From positions 67,226,409-67,290,408 of the forward strand of contig ML677341.1 in NCBI GenBank assembly GCA_007922305.1: DNA of 64,000 nt, read 5' to 3'. The translations under genes were made by a program, and so were the position numbers. The notes under the pieces were generated by a model. That model saw nothing but the letters and a program-made list of their open reading frames with translations. It did not search any database and was not told the origin of the DNA. Below, piece after piece: positions 21,140 to 34,700 of the stretch (position 1 is its first letter; each line of letters opens with the position of its first letter). This stretch comes from Dermatemys mawii (lineage: Eukaryota; Chordata; Testudines; Dermatemydidae).

Positions 21140-22470
21140 CAGCTTTATTTTGTAATCCAATGCACTTGCAAAAGAAAAGAAAAGTAGCAAATATCATATA
21201 GATTAAGGCTTACTGTCCCTTTAAGAAAAAACCCTACTGTCCATGTGCATGTTTCGTCTTTCTCCTACGTGTAAGGGGACTGTTGGCCTGTTACTAAAAC
21301 TTAGTGGTGGTTTTTGGTTGGCTAGCTCCCAGTATCAAAAGAAGCGGGAAGGGTCAGTGGGAAATCAGGACCCTGAGTCTGGCAGTCCGCAGGGGCAACT
21401 GGGAGAGGCCACCCCTTCAAGTCAGCCTGATTGACAGGGCAGGCAGGTTATGAAGGAGTCAGGAGGTCAGGGAGCCCCATTCTCCTTGTGAGCTGAAACT
21501 ACCTGGGCCAGAGCTAAGGAGAAAGCAGTATTGCCCACTCCACAGGGCAGGAAGACACCAGACAAACCTTGAAAAGTCGCTAGATGTAGCTGTTCAAGCA
21601 CTCAAAAGGAGTCAAAAACGTCCGCTAACAAAATTTCCAGAGAATTGTATCTATCAAGTGCAGTCACAAAATCATTCACAAGCAGCTCAATAGTGTTAAT
21701 AAAATCCATTCCACGCTCTTCTTACTACATTCTTTTGCACACCAAGTCAATGTCATTATGTCTCAACTGAGCATGTTCTCAGAAGGAATCACATTCCAGG
21801 TCTTCTTGGGCTGAGATCACCATAATTTGCAGATGCGGAAAAGAAGTTTGTGGAGGCTAATTAGATATTTTGCTAAAGCCAGGCACACTTTGGAGAGAGC
21901 AGCACATTAGCCGGGGCTTGTTTCTACCCAGATGGTTCTTTCTTGCTTCTCCGTAGGAGGTAGCACACCCTGTGATGCAGGGAAAGATGGCTAATGAAGC
22001 AGGCAGAGCGGGGCGGTGGGGGAGTTAGCTGGTGAACCGCACAGATGAATGGTGAGGTGGGATGAGATGAGACAGGGCCCTGTGCCCAATAGGGCAGGGG
22101 CCCCCGTGTCCCCAGAGATAAAGCCCTTACTACAAGATCAAAGGTGGAGCTAGCTTGATTTCGGCTCCCGTTTACTCCTTCCCCGGGCTTGGCCTGGGGT
22201 TAGGTGCCCAGATGTTTTCAGAAATCAAACCCTGGAAGCAGGGAGATGGGAAAGGGGTCTGGCTAGCGGATTTTTGTTTTTAAATTGACTTTCTAGGCTC
22301 CCTCCAGCGCCGAGCTCAGGTCAGGTGAATTCTCTTCTCCCTGGCTGTGACTCTCCCTTTCGCTAACCTGTTGGCACAAATCCAGGCTGGCAAGAAAGGG
22401 AAGCTCGGCTGAAATTAACCAACCTCAACTGTACTGGGCTGTAGTTTACAGAGAGTGAGGGGGACCCTGG

Positions 22471-22744
22471 CAGGGGTGGCTCCAGGCACCAGTGCAGCAA
22501 GTGCGTGCCTGGGGCGACAAGCCACCGGGGGGGGGGGGGGGGGGGGGCTGACGGTCGCTTCCAGGGCAGCAGTCAGGAGGCCTTCGGCAACATGTCGGTC
22601 CCGTGGATTCGGCGGCATTTCGGCAGTGGGTAGCCGAAACCGCGGGAGTGGCGGACCTCCGCAGAAATGCCGCCAAATCTGCGGGACCAGCGGGACCTCC
22701 TGACTGCCGCACTTGGGGCGGCAAAAATCATAGAGCCGCCCCTG
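22471..22744. mobile_element. hAT MITE containing a 21-base G run
   Basis: The ends are CAGGGGTGGCTCCAGGC and ATAGAGCCGCCCCTG. The flanks GACCCTGG (22463-22470) and GACCCAGG (22745-22752) match at 7 of 8, an 8-bp hAT duplication. The interior is GC-rich, with repeated GCGGCATTT/AAATGCCGC arms. An uninterrupted run of G occupies about 22527-22547. Confidence 0.75.
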
Positions 22745-22899
22745 GACCCAGGGCAGAGAGCCCAGCACAGGGAGATGCTCCCACCAAGCGGTCTTGCAGG
22801 CCAGACTTGGCAGGGTGGGGGGTAATCATCATCCCAATGAGGGGTTGGAGGAGTGATGCCGGGAAGAAGGGTCCTGCTACGTAGAGCCTGAAGGCATCT

Positions 22900-23460
22900 G
22901 GCCACTACCGGAGCAAGAGACTGATCCACTGCAAGCCTGCAGCACAGCGGGGGCCTGGGAAGGAGGCGTGGGACTTGTGAGGAACAGGCTGTGAACTGCC
23001 CTGACATTCCAGAGACAGCTGTTTGTGATGTCCCCGTGCCACAGAGCAGCATTATATGTTTTCCTTTAGCCTATCCCATTTTTTCCCTTATTTTTAAAAA
23101 CTGATTGCTGTTTAATAAATTGTATTTGTTTGAACTCTATCAGTGAGTTAGGGAAGCATCCAGAGCAGAGAGAGCACCCCGAAGTGGGGACACCCTGGCC
23201 CATGTCCTAAGTGCCCACAACAAGACTGGGGATCGAGCCCACCAGGAATCCGGGCCCCAGCCTTGTTGGGGTTATGAGGACTCTGCCACACAGGAGAGCA
23301 GCAGGGGAGTCCTTGAGGTCAGACAGGCCTCTGGGTAAAGGGAGTGAGAGTGAGGCCTCGGATCCTTTCACTAGCCAATTCCACCAGGGTAGTGTCTAAG
23401 CCAGGAAAGTTCCCCACAACAGCAGGACCAATCCCCTGCTTACATATGCAGCAGAGCAGC
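22900..23460 (+). mobile_element. Probable LTR-derived repeat
   Basis: It includes TTTAATAAATTGTATTTG (polyadenylation-like signal, about 23111) followed by GAGAGAGCACCCCGAAGTGG and GTTGGGGTTATGAGGACTC, a segment I recognise as a dispersed turtle LTR-like repeat. No coding potential. The left end may abut the hAT MITE. Confidence 0.4.
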
Positions 23461-24594
23461 CCTTTCCCTCACACCCTTTAATGGGTGACACTAGAGCTAA
23501 TGATTATTTCATCTTTTTCATGGACAAAGAACCTTATCTACTTGCAGTTCCACAAATGTGACAACACAGCCCAACATGTAAATAAAACAACGTCTGAGAA
23601 TGTGCTGCATTCAACTAACCAGCCTGTTCCATAATAATCTCCGTTTATAAGAACATAAAAGTCTTTTTGCAAGTACCCAAGTATGTTTACACTTGTGAAG
23701 CAATAAAAGGGCAGCTTTCTATAGATCTACAGTGGGAATGAAAATGGCACTGAGAACATAACAAATAGGCTCTGAAGTCAAAGTCGCTTGAAGAAATCAA
23801 CAAAAACAGCACAAGATTTGCTGAAATGCCAGGTGGAGAAGGGCATGCCCCATGCCCAGCCCCCACTCCCTGCAGGAGCGCTGGATGGACAGGCGAGCCA
23901 AACAACCTTATAATGGAACATTGTGTGACTTTAAACGAGTATGTTCTCTAATAGATGAGCAACCTAATAATGAAACAATGTTAACCAGGATGACTTTAAG
24001 TGAGGAGCTACTGTACAGCTAGCAAGATTTTCCAGATAACTCATTGATTTGTTTAGGTCACCAGAGTTTCCATTATCCTGACCTCCTGGGACCTGATTCT
24101 TTCCCGGCAGGATATCAGGGACTGCAACATGAAGAACTTACATTACAGTGGGAAAATGGGGGCCCTGAGTTTTTGGATGCACATGCTCTATCTCGGGATT
24201 CATCACTTTAAGAGACCTGCATGATCCCTCAGGACACTTCCTCTTCACAACTTGTCCTGTACGTGTATACCCAGAGGAGAGCGACTGCACACACACATAT
24301 CAGTGTATTTCATATAAATAGGGAGGAGCATGCTGCAGCGTCCACAAGGAAGTAGGCCAGTGCCAGCATTGTGTAATCTCACCTGCATCAAACAGGAAAC
24401 AAAAAGCATGCTGAAAATTTAAACATAAACCACTTAGTTCTACTAAAGATCTTCCCAATCGGACCTTTGGCATTTGGTATGGTTGACTGCTGATCCCATT
24501 AGTCTTCCTTCTTTCCTTTCATGTATCTTATATGAACACAGGAAAAAAGTGCAATAGGAAAAGTATGGAAAATTTTCTTTTTTCTCAGAAGGGA

Positions 24595-24868
24595 GAGTGA
24601 AGTGATGTCTACACAGCAGAACCTATGATAGCACAGCCTTCCAGGATAGATGCAGCATATGCAGGCAGAAGTTTTTCTTTCAGTGTACAAACACCACCTC
24701 CCCAAATGATATTAGCTATGCAGAGAGAAGCACTCTTTTGCTTGCACAGTTGCATTTGCACTAGCGGATTGTCGGCATAGCTAAGTCACTAGGGAGTGTA
24801 ATTTTTTTACATCCCTGCCTGACTTTGCTATGCCAGTACTGTATAAATTTTAAGTGTAGACCAGGCCT
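24595..24868. repeat. MITE-like element with TGTCTACAC / GTGTAGACCA ends
   Basis: The left end ATGTCTACACAGCAG and the right end TAAGTGTAGACCAGGCCT resemble the termini of the gggcttgtctacac family seen elsewhere here. The interior is not recognised. Confidence 0.35.
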
Positions 24869-26944
24869 GAGAGAAGAAACAAGAAACATACACAGATAAA
24901 TAAGAGGGAATAAAATGTACAGTAAATTATTTAACAAAAAATGTCAAGTTTACTTTGGAGGAATCTATCATTTTTGTTGGCACCCTGGCATTAGGAATAA
25001 ATATACCTAACCTGAATGTGTTTTTGGGCTGCATTTATCACTGTGTTGTTGTGACATCTCTAGTTTAGTTAAAGTCTGTGTAACGCTTGAACATTGAAAG
25101 CATTAATGGCTGAGGGGAAGATTTTCAAAGGCAAAGAAAGGGCATCAGGCACTCAACTCCCATTGGCTTTCAATGGGTACTCAACACATAAGTCCCTGTC
25201 AGGCCTTGAAAAACCTCCCCCTAAATCCCTGAACCCTGCACATTGCTCCGGTAAGTAACTAAATCAGCCATGTGCTAAGGAATTGTGCAGGGGACAGGGG
25301 AAGAAGGAATCCTTTCCCCCAGGCCACAGAATCTGCAGCTGTTTGAACAGCACCAGCCTACGTCTGTGCATTGCCATAAGCTTGTGCTTGTCAATGCACA
25401 AACCTGTAAAGATAAGGCTAAATTTGACCCAGCTTGCAGGTCAGTGCAAACTTTGTACTCCACCCTGTTCTCCTGGCCTGCCCTGTGTGTGCAGACCCCT
25501 GTGTGCACCCCCACATCCTCTGCTTAGTAGTACTGGTGAAACTTAGCTGCAATCCAAGTCCCCCATGCAGAGGGGCAGGCTTTGCCTTACGTAAGATTAT
25601 TATTTCTATTCAAAACTTTTATTGTAGTTTAGATGATCCCAGCAGCATTGCTCAATAAAAATACAGGTTGACAGCAAGGTCTGGTAGACGCTAACCATAC
25701 ATTCCCCACCGCTGCTTCTGCCAGCGGTTGCTAGGATGAGACCGTACACATGGCACCCACAGCCACTAGCATGTTAACTACCATGATGGATATGCCCACT
25801 CTGAGCGAGGTCAAATAAAACGGTGCTTACAGTGTCAGTGCCCCCCTGGAGTCCTTTCTACAGTAGTGTTCCCACCAGTGGCACTACCACCAGTGGTGGC
25901 AAAGATGGGAAATTTATAGTAAAAGTGCCTATACACCATCATAGATGATACCCATGTGTCCCAGCAAGCAAGTTGAATCTTTCCAATTCAGTTATCTCTG
26001 ATAATTCATGGTTCTCTTCTTGAAACCCATTTTCTCCTTGCACTCCTCCTCTAGGTTCATCCTGATGCTAATCCCATAAACATCTGACCCTAGCCTCCTT
26101 GGGCTTCACAAGTGAGCCAAAATGCACTGGCCAAGGCCTTCATCTGAAGCTGTGCGTGTTCAGCTCCTTTGAAAATCAGGTTCCCAGTGCTCTTCACCCT
26201 ACAGACTACCTCCTCTGCTGCTGCCCCATGGATACCACCTTCCCCTCACCCTAGAGCTCCTCTTACAATAACACAAGTTTCCCCACAGCAAAAGCCCAGA
26301 AAGGCAACTGCTTTTAACCTTCATTTTTCTTATTTGAAAAAGCTTAAACAGGAGATTTTATTGGGCCAATTAAACTCTCTTTATAAAAAGAGATGTAAAA
26401 GTTAAAAGCAATCACCTCCCTGGGTGAGCGTGATGGAAAATCTCCCAGGTGGTAATTAAGGTGATTTGTCGAAATGATAATTGTTTTGGTGCAACGTGTG
26501 TGCCCGTGGGGACTTTCCATAATATGAGCCTGCAGCAGTGGCTGCTTTCAACTTTCATCCAAGAAATTGGATTGCGAGGGGGAAAAAAAAGACTGATCAA
26601 GCTTTTTAAATAGAAAGTAAAATGTAAGCTTAACCAGCATGGTGAGGGAACACTGTGGAAACCCATCCCAGCCAGGCAGTCCCACTTCAAAGGGGTTCTT
26701 GCCTCCTCTACTGCACCCCTCCCCAAATTAAAATGCAAGTTTGGCCTCACATCTGTGCTCCTTGTTTAGTTCTTGTATAGATGCAAAATAGCCTCACGGG
26801 TGAGATTGTTTCCATGCTCCTCTCTCTGCACCTGCCCATCAGCAGTAATTACAACCATAGACCTATCAGCACATTAAAGAAAGACAAAAAGTGAAACTAT
26901 ACAATTGTAAATAAGGGTGGGAAATCTCTGGGTAATCGAGAGTT

Positions 26945-27990
26945 GAGATTTAGAGTCACAAAGATTAAGGCCAGAAGGGACCATCAGATCATCTAGTCTG
27001 ACCTCCTGTATCTCACAGGTCACCAGCATCACCCAGCACTCACACAGTAAACCCAACAACCTAAATTAGATTGAAGTATTACAGCCCATAGGCTACTAGG
27101 GTATTATGTGCCACAGGCAGCGTATACGAGGGATGGAGCTGCACCAGTGCCTCAGGCCCCTGCAATGGCAGCAAAATGATTAAGTGAGATGTAGACAGAT
27201 AATCCTGGCAAGTGACCTGCACCCAGGCACTGCACAGGGAAGGCAACATGTCCCCTCACCTCCCCAGTCACTGCCAATGTGACCCAGGAGAAAATTCCCT
27301 CCCACCCCACATATGGCAATCAGTTAGACCTTGAGTGTGTGAGCAAGAACCAGCCAAACACCTGAGCAAGAGAAAGCCACCTCAGAACTTTTACGCATGA
27401 GCCCATTGTCCCAAATCTAGGTGTGGCCATCTCTATTGCTTCAGAGGAAAAAGATTAAAAAAAACCAAAGATCTTCCCAGAATATATGGGAGGGACAAAG
27501 GATGGCGGCAGAAGGGAGAAATCTCTTCCTGACCCCTGCAGGTGGCCGCCTGAAACCCTGAAGCATGAACTTGTAGAAATATAAGACATAAACCAGAAGT
27601 CAGATGGGGTGTTAAGCCCTGCCTGCTACCATCACACACAATCCCATCATACAAGTGGACTCACAAATTTATTCATTTCGCTCTTGAAATTAATTAAGTT
27701 GTTTGCCCCCATGACTCCTACTGTAAGGCTGTTCCAGAACCTAACCCCACTGATGATTAGATACTTTCTTCTAAATTTTCAGCCTGAATTTGCTCATGGC
27801 CAACTTACATCCATTAGTTCTTACCTTCCTTGGTATTTACCCACTAATATAGAGAGCAATCCTATCCCCTCTCATCCATCCTTTTGCTGGACTAAACCAG
27901 CCAACCTCTTTCCCCTCCATTCTCCTGAACATCCTAGTAGCTCTTCTCTTTGCCTGTTTCAGTTTAAATTAATCTCTCTTGAAAGTGGGT
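26945..27990 (-). mobile_element. CR1 LINE, 3' end with long 3' UTR
   Basis: The 3' end at the left (TTAAGGCCAGAAGGGACCAT, CATCTAGTCTGACCTCC) is the standard CR1 terminus read in reverse. The block 27630-27990 corresponds to the C-terminal end of ORF2 and following sequence, broken by stops. It is 5'-truncated. Confidence 0.75.
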
Positions 27991-28234
27991 GACAAGAATT
28001 GCAGATTTCTCTGCTCTGGCACAATCAAGGACTGACACCTCCACAGTCACTAAATATACACTTTGGTCACTACATACCAAGCCTATGATAGTCTCAGCTG
28101 GGATTGTTAAAGGAAGTGGACATCCTGACTTCTGTAAACAGCATGACTTCCAAGTTCTGCTGCATCACCTTGTCCCCAGGAGCCAGACTTCCACTGCAGT
28201 AATAATACATAGTAATGGGTACATATGTAGGGCA

Positions 28235-28450
28235 CCTTTCATCCAAGCATCATTCAATGCTTGACACGTATTAATTCGTTAGCCTTCACAGCACACCTGT
28301 GAATTATAGAGGCTCATTCCCTTTTTCACAGATGGGTACACTGAAGCACAGAAGTTTAGTGACTTGCCCAAAGCCACACAGCATTGGCAGTAACAGAGCA
28401 AGGAATAGAACCTAGGCATCCTGACTGTCAGTCTCCTGTTCTGACCATAG
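28235..28450 (-). repeat. MIR (CORE-SINE) relic
   Basis: CACAGATGGGTACACTGAAG, then GTGACTTGCCCAAAGCCACA, then GGAATAGAACCTAGGCATCC is the MIR consensus on the minus strand. Old and diverged. Confidence 0.7.
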
Positions 28451-28539
28451 ACCAAAATGGCTCTTAGAGAGCAGCCAAATGATTTCCTCCAACATAGTTC
28501 TATTCTATTTTACATAGGTTTGCATATGGGCCTCAGCAC

Positions 28540-28790
28540 CACAGTATCAGAGGTGAAATGTTTTGTTGTGGGAGGGCTGGGTATTTTTTAAAAGGAACAT
28601 GCTGGCTAACTTTTTGCATTACAGAAGGCAGGTTAAAGAAGTGCATCTTGCCCTTGGAGCAGATCATGGTGAGATTTGTGATGGTCCCTATCTCTTGGGA
28701 GAGTTCGTTCCACTGTCTCAGACCGGCCCTTGAGAACGCTCTGTTTCCTGCACAGACAAGCTTCATCCGTATGGCTGAAAGCTCCACTGG
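28540..28790 (-). mobile_element. Possible LINE ORF fragment
   Basis: A minus-strand frame reads GNRAFSRAGLRQWNELSQEI, which resembles the C-terminal RWNxLP-type segment found near the end of many LINE reverse transcriptase polyproteins. No catalytic motif is present and the family is unknown. Confidence 0.3.
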
Positions 28791-28847
28791 GCCTAACCAT
28801 GGTAGTCATCTTAGAACATTAGGCAAACTTTTAATTATGCTGGGCTA

Positions 28848-28967
28848 GGGTGACCAGATGTCCCAATTTTATAGGCACAGTCCTGATCTTTGGGTCTTTT
28901 TCCTGTATAGGCTCCTATTACCCCCCACCCCCTGTCCCAATTTTTCACACTTGCTGTCTGGTCATCC
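28848..28967. mobile_element. 120-bp TA-flanked MITE
   Basis: The termini GGGTGACCAGA and TCTGGTCATCC are flanked by TA (28846-28847, 28968-28969). The interior includes GTCCCAATTTTATAGG and CCTGTCCCAATTTTTCACAC. A fragment of the same family lies at 41781-41830. Confidence 0.7.
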
Positions 28968-30285
28968 TATGCTGGTCCCAGGTCATTGAGTGCTTTGAAG
29001 ATTGGGCCATTAACTTGACTCAACAGAATCTCTCAACAGTTTTAGTTTATATTGTTTTAGTTCTTTCCGATCAAACCATTTTTGTCTTAGCAAAAATCTA
29101 ACCTAATGAATTTCTGCTCTCTTTACTAATGCGGATAATAATAAAATACTTACATTTCCCACTCAGCAATTAACTTTTCTTTGCAAGTACCAAAGGTTTA
29201 TCTGACTAACTTGGCACATCCACCTGAACTTTAAATGCAACTAAAAGAAAATTATGCAATGTACATCATGCCTTGGGCAAAAAAAAAAATAAAAAATGTT
29301 GGCAAAAGCTATAAATGATTAACAAGATGTGGGAAGTTTAGAGAGCTTAAAGTGGGCAGGCATTGCTCAGAGTCCTCCTGTAATATAGGATTTATTTGCC
29401 TGCCTGTCAGATAAAGTGAACTCTACAGGGGAGATGCCTCTCTTTTTCCAGTGAAAAGTATTAACATTACCTGTGTTTGCACACTCACATTGTGCACTTC
29501 AGCATTATTAATGTGAGATCAGACACCATGGGGGAAAAAGTCAGAGGACTGATTAATCATATAGATTGCAACTTTTGAGAAATCACTAAGCTCACTATGG
29601 ACCATAAATGTAACCTTATGTGTCATGAAAAGCACTAGATCTCTGCAGGCAACCCCTATTTATGGCACAGTAGAATTCCTATTATATGACCAAAGGCAGT
29701 TCATTGAAATCCGTCAATGAGATACCATAGAGATGACACATTTTGTGGTCTTTATGATAGGTGGCTGCTTAAGCCAGTGACAAAGACGACCATTCAGACA
29801 ACTCCTACCAATTCCTTCTGTAGCCTTTATAACACAGAGATAAAAATAGGCAAACAAATCATAATTCCTGCCTCACAATTTAAATGTTAACCAATTTTAA
29901 AAAAATCAGATGTAAATTCCATAAATTTGAAACAAGTCATCTTTCCGGTAGCTTTAGAAGATTCATCACAATATTCTATTTATTTAGTTTGTGTGTCTGA
30001 ATTTGTTTGTTTTCATAGTTTCAAAAACTAACATATCTCAACTTTGTAAATAAATATCTAGGATAATAAATGCTCTGTACCATAAAAAACATATCTGCAG
30101 AGCTGTGCAGGGCTGTAGGCGGTCAACAATGCGTCAACCAGGAGATGTCACAATAGGGTGAGTTAATCAGCAGAAATAATATATGCAACTCATACCAAGG
30201 ACCACCCCATATGCGGTTTATGAAACTCAAAGTACTTTCAGCCTCAAAGCCTATAAAATTTATGGGTCAGATCTTGAAAATCCTT

Positions 30286-30308
30286 ACACACACACACACA
30301 CACACACA
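30286..30308. repeat. (AC)n microsatellite
   Basis: A 23-base uninterrupted alternating A/C tract. Confidence 0.9.
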
Positions 30309-30520
30309 AACCAACTGGTATTTGCCTGAAGAATGCATGAGTAAAAGCTACACAAAATCCTCAAGGGTTCCCTAGAAACCTCTATAACCTGGTAAAAATT
30401 AGGTGACATCTTCATCTTCACCCCTTCCTAGCAAAATCATGCTGGTTTTTTGGTTCAATCTCAGTATAGCACAGTGCTAGATCATGCTAGTCTTCATTCA
30501 GATGCTACACATATAAATAA

Positions 30521-30750
30521 GACACAAGGTGGGTGAGGTAATATCTTTTATTGGACCAGCTTCTGCTGGTGAGAGAGACAAACTTTCAAGGTTACACAGA
30601 GCTCTTCTTCAGGTCTGACCTTCTTCAGTATTGCTCGGTAAGCTCAAAAGATTCTCTCTCTCTCAGCAACAGAAGTTGGTCCAATAAAATATTCCCTCAC
30701 CCACTTTGTCTCTCTAATTGCCTGGGAGTGACACAGCTACAACAACACTG
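30521..30750. mobile_element. Foldback SINE-like element with a 13-bp target duplication
   Basis: Left arm CAAGGTGGGTGAGGTAATAT...TTATTGGACCAGCTTCTGC faces right arm AGAAGTTGGTCCAATAAAAT...CCTCACCCACTTTGTC. CACATATAAATAA is repeated exactly at 30508-30520 and 30751-30763. The right arm retains the tRNA-like head (GGGAGTGACACAGCTACAAC). It is the same family as 31596 and 56086. Confidence 0.8.
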
Positions 30751-30917
30751 CACATATAAATAACATTCACACCATAGAAATATCAGTTCAGTACAGATAG
30801 CTCAAAACTGTTGGATTTCTTCACCTCAGATTAACCTGTGTTGCTCCTCGAACAAAGAGTTTGTTCCCAAAATGGCTTAGTTTGCTTAATCAAGAATTTC
30901 CTACAAGACACTATTAC

Positions 30918-30936
30918 AATAAATAAATAAATAAAT
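30918..30936. repeat. (AAAT)n microsatellite
   Basis: Four to five tandem AAAT units. Confidence 0.8.
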
Positions 30937-31595
30937 GCTAGTGCTTGATCTTTTTATTGTAACTATCATGAGACTACATCAAACACATTTAGATACACTT
31001 AGGTTTAGTTTCCTGTCTTGTAAATCCCTTTAGATTTATAGCATCATCAGATATGCACCACTAAAGGCAAAGTTTTCATTTCAATTAGTCTTTTAATCCT
31101 GATTCTTCTTTTCCAAAGTTACAATTTGCAAGGCTGCACTGTATGGCATAGGAAAAAGAACAGACACAGAAGAACCACTTTAGTCTCCTGGCAAGAAAAA
31201 TGATATTTAAATATTCTTCCCTCAGGCAGCTCTCCTACCGCCCGCCCACCCCCAGTAAGATTTATGTTCTCAAGTTTGGCCAGCCTGCGGTACCTGTTTA
31301 GTGTATGTGAGATCAACTAAGCTTGGAGCTTCATCCCAAGAATGAGACAGATAGAGAGCTGCACTTGCTTGTTCAGAGGCAGTGCCATTAAAAACAATTG
31401 GCTCGCTCCCCAGAACCACAGAATAACCTCCGAGCACGACACACAACTTCACAAGCCTGCGAGATTGAGTGTTCGGTTAGAGAGTTTCAGTGAGAACACC
31501 TGCAAGGGGACTGGGAGATCAAGGGAATTCCTTTGCAACCCAAGAGTAATACATTTTCCCAAAATATTTTTAATATGCTAGTCCATATAATATGC

Positions 31596-31722
31596 AGTGT
31601 TGGTGTAGCCATGCTGGACTGAGGATAGTAGAGAGACAAGGTGAGCAAGGCAATAGGTTTTACTGGTGAGAGAGACAAGCTTTCGAGCTTACCCAGAGCT
31701 CTTCTTCAGGTTTGGGAAACGT
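31596..31722 (+). mobile_element. tRNA-derived SINE, single copy
   Basis: It starts with a pol III promoter-like head (TTGGTGTAGCCATGCTGGAC) and continues with GGTGAGAGAGACAAGCTTTC and CAGAGCTCTTCTTCAGG. The flanks CATATAATATGC and CATATAGAATGC match at 10 of 12 and look like an aged target duplication. Confidence 0.65.
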
Positions 31723-34700
31723 CATATAGAATGCCAATGCATATAATTGGAAGTTTTGTGTCTATAATTTGCAGGATTAAAGCAAGTCTGAGAATCATCC
31801 AGCTGATGGTGTGTGACATCTAATATAGGAAAGGAAAAAACGTTAAATGCAAACGAAAGAATAAAAATGAAAATGTATTAAAGAAGTGCTGACATAGGAT
31901 GTGGAACCCTGGGAGTTTTGCACATAGTTCGGTGGCAGGATATGGTCCTACCTCAGCCCATTGCGGGCCTTGTTCAGAAGCAGCAGTAAAATCTGAGCTA
32001 TTGTCTCACTAGATCTTACAAAGTGGGAGCCCTCCATGTTAAACTAGTGTGCTGCCTAAATCTGAACAGGCGAATCAGGCTCTCTTATGTGTTAATAGTG
32101 GACAACTGGTGCACAATGTTGCAAGAGATGCTAGCTATGAGATGAGATGTAAAACCAAGGGCCTGACTTCTTGAGGTAATTAAAAAATTCCAAACCACTT
32201 CTCAGTGGTGGCTCCGGGATCAGGGCTTGTTTCAGCTGGATACAATGTTCTTCGGTTCCTGTTCTATGCTGGGTAGTGTTGCCGAGCACAGTTACACATT
32301 TACCATGTTCCATCCCAGAGGTGGCTGCATTCCAATAGCTGGTAAAATGAAGGGCCAAACTCCAACAGCCATAAACATGGGTGCATGCCAGAAAACCCAG
32401 GGACAGAATAGGACAAAAAGACCATTCTGCAGGCCAGTACAGCAGACGTTGCAGAGGGGCATTCCTGGGCAGGATCAGGTGCATTTAGCCAGTGGCCTAG
32501 GTAGGGAGCAGTGCAGTCATACTGCCCCGGGCAGAACTTAGAAAGTGATTGTGCCTCCCCAAGGACTGATCCCTATCTGAGGAGCCTATTGCAAAGGTGC
32601 ACTGGGCAGGCTGCACTGTCCTTCTGATGGTGCAGCTTGCTCTCCGCAAATGTGGTATAGTCCGACCTCTTCCCCTAGGCACCCCTGGAAGCAAAACAAA
32701 GGAGCACGGGCTCAAAGGTCGCTGAGGGGAGTACAGGCCCTGTCACCAACTGGCCCAAAGCGCTTGTCTGTCAATAGCATCCAAGGCACTTCACAGAGAG
32801 AAAACAAATACACTACTAAACAGGCTCAAAATCTTCCTCCCTCTCATCGCTTTCCTAGAAATCATTATGTCAGTCCCTGTCTTTTCTAAATCAATTAAGT
32901 ACCTGCCCCCTATGTTGGTCTCTCTGATAAAATGTAACACAATTGTGCTGTGCCTACCTCCCAGGATACCCTCTAAATAGACCTGCTGCAGCACCACGGG
33001 GAATTTTGTCATTGTCTCAAGTGGGTGCTGTTCAGTCCTCTAATGTCACCTCTGTGTAGCACATGAAGTGCCTTTGTTCCAAAAGATGAAAGTTCAGGAA
33101 GAACAAGTTTAAATTCTTCTATGAAATGTCAGCATACACTGGGGACATTTGAAAACACGTTGCCTTTCATACATGTTAGCATTCACCCTGGTCTTCTGGG
33201 TTTGTCCAGCTGACAAGGGCAACTAATGCAAATTGGGCCAGCAGAAATGTTAGTAGCAATGAGCAAACCTCTCATGGTTTGAAGGCCACATCTGTTTCAA
33301 GACCACATCCACTTCTCCTCTGCACAGCTCATTTTAGTCATGCATGCAAGTTACTGCAAATTACTGAATCCGAATTCCCCATGCTTAGGGGCCTGTGTGT
33401 CCCAGAGCACATTAGATTTGGATTTCATTAAGAAGGGATAAGGTAGGTTCTTAGGCAAACTTTCTGAAGCCTAAAAGAAGGTATGAGTTTGGGTTAAGAG
33501 ATGGACAAAGATTTTTGTGGTAAGAGTGGGGTGTTTACGTAAGCCAAAAGTGATCCCATTGAGCATTCTGGACTCCCATTGGTGCCAATGGGAGTTAAAA
33601 GTGACCAGTGCCCTTGGGTAAGTGGACAACATTTATTTTTGTTCTCCGCTCCATCAGAGTTAGTTCCAGGAAAAATCTGTAGGAGCTGGTGATTAAATCC
33701 ATGAGGAATGAAGCCGGGCTGGATGCAATAATGCTACAAGGGAGATCATCTGAAGGCTAATCTGCAACAGTAGATATATAATATTAATCAACCATTCACA
33801 GGTACAAACACACACCAGTAAATGTGCATATGTGATGCTTCAAAAGATGGTAGTGTGTCAATATTTGTTGCCTAAGAGACTCTCTAACAGCAAACAGTGA
33901 CAATGAGTAATATCTTTAAAGTGATTTATTAGCACTCCCATGAATTCAAACAGTTAAATACAAGTTACTAATTTATTAAAATACTGTAGTAGGCACTCAG
34001 CTACATTGAGGATTTTTGTCTTAATGCTGAGCTCTGGACTAAGATAAATTGAAGATGAGAACCATAATTAAGAAGTATTAATATGACCCTGTATGGAGTG
34101 GGGTTGGGGGAGTGGATGGGAGGGGGAGAGAAAGACTTTCATGTGCACTAGAGATAGCTTTTTAATCTGAGCATGCAACTGAAAGAATTTATATCTGAGT
34201 CTTTGGGGAAATACATTTTAATTTGTACTTGACTATCTCTGACTACAGCATCCAATTCCAATCTCCATCAAGGTAACTGAGCAGTAGCTTGACTGAAGGC
34301 AGTGAAGTTATTCTGGATTTGTAACACACTAGCATGATTTAGATCAGAACCTGGCTCCTTATACTAACCTTATTCTAATTATAACATGTGATCAAACTTG
34401 AACACTTTACCAAGGCCACATTCCCCACTCCCGTGAAAAAAACCCATTGGATTGGAGCTCAGCAACTCTGCAGAGATTTCCCTCCACATACAGAATTTAA
34501 CCAACTTGTTCCAGGCTGGGGACAGAGGTTGTCCTCTGCACTCACCATGGAATTGGTCAGAGGTTTGATCCATCAAACTGGCAGATCTCTGGGATCTGAT
34601 GGAAGCCCAAACCAACTGTGCAGGGCTCCTCCTCTCTTCCTGCTCCCTGGTAGCACAGGTGTGATGGAACAATGGTTGTAGTGCCCAAAAAATTCCCCTT

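Noticed and set aside
22573..23052. 159-codon minus-strand reading frame
   Set aside because: It spans a hAT MITE and adjacent repeat; no domain and no splice-like structure.
32131..32541. 117- and 104-codon overlapping reading frames on opposite strands
   Set aside because: No recognisable family and no supporting context; possibly an unrecognised repeat.
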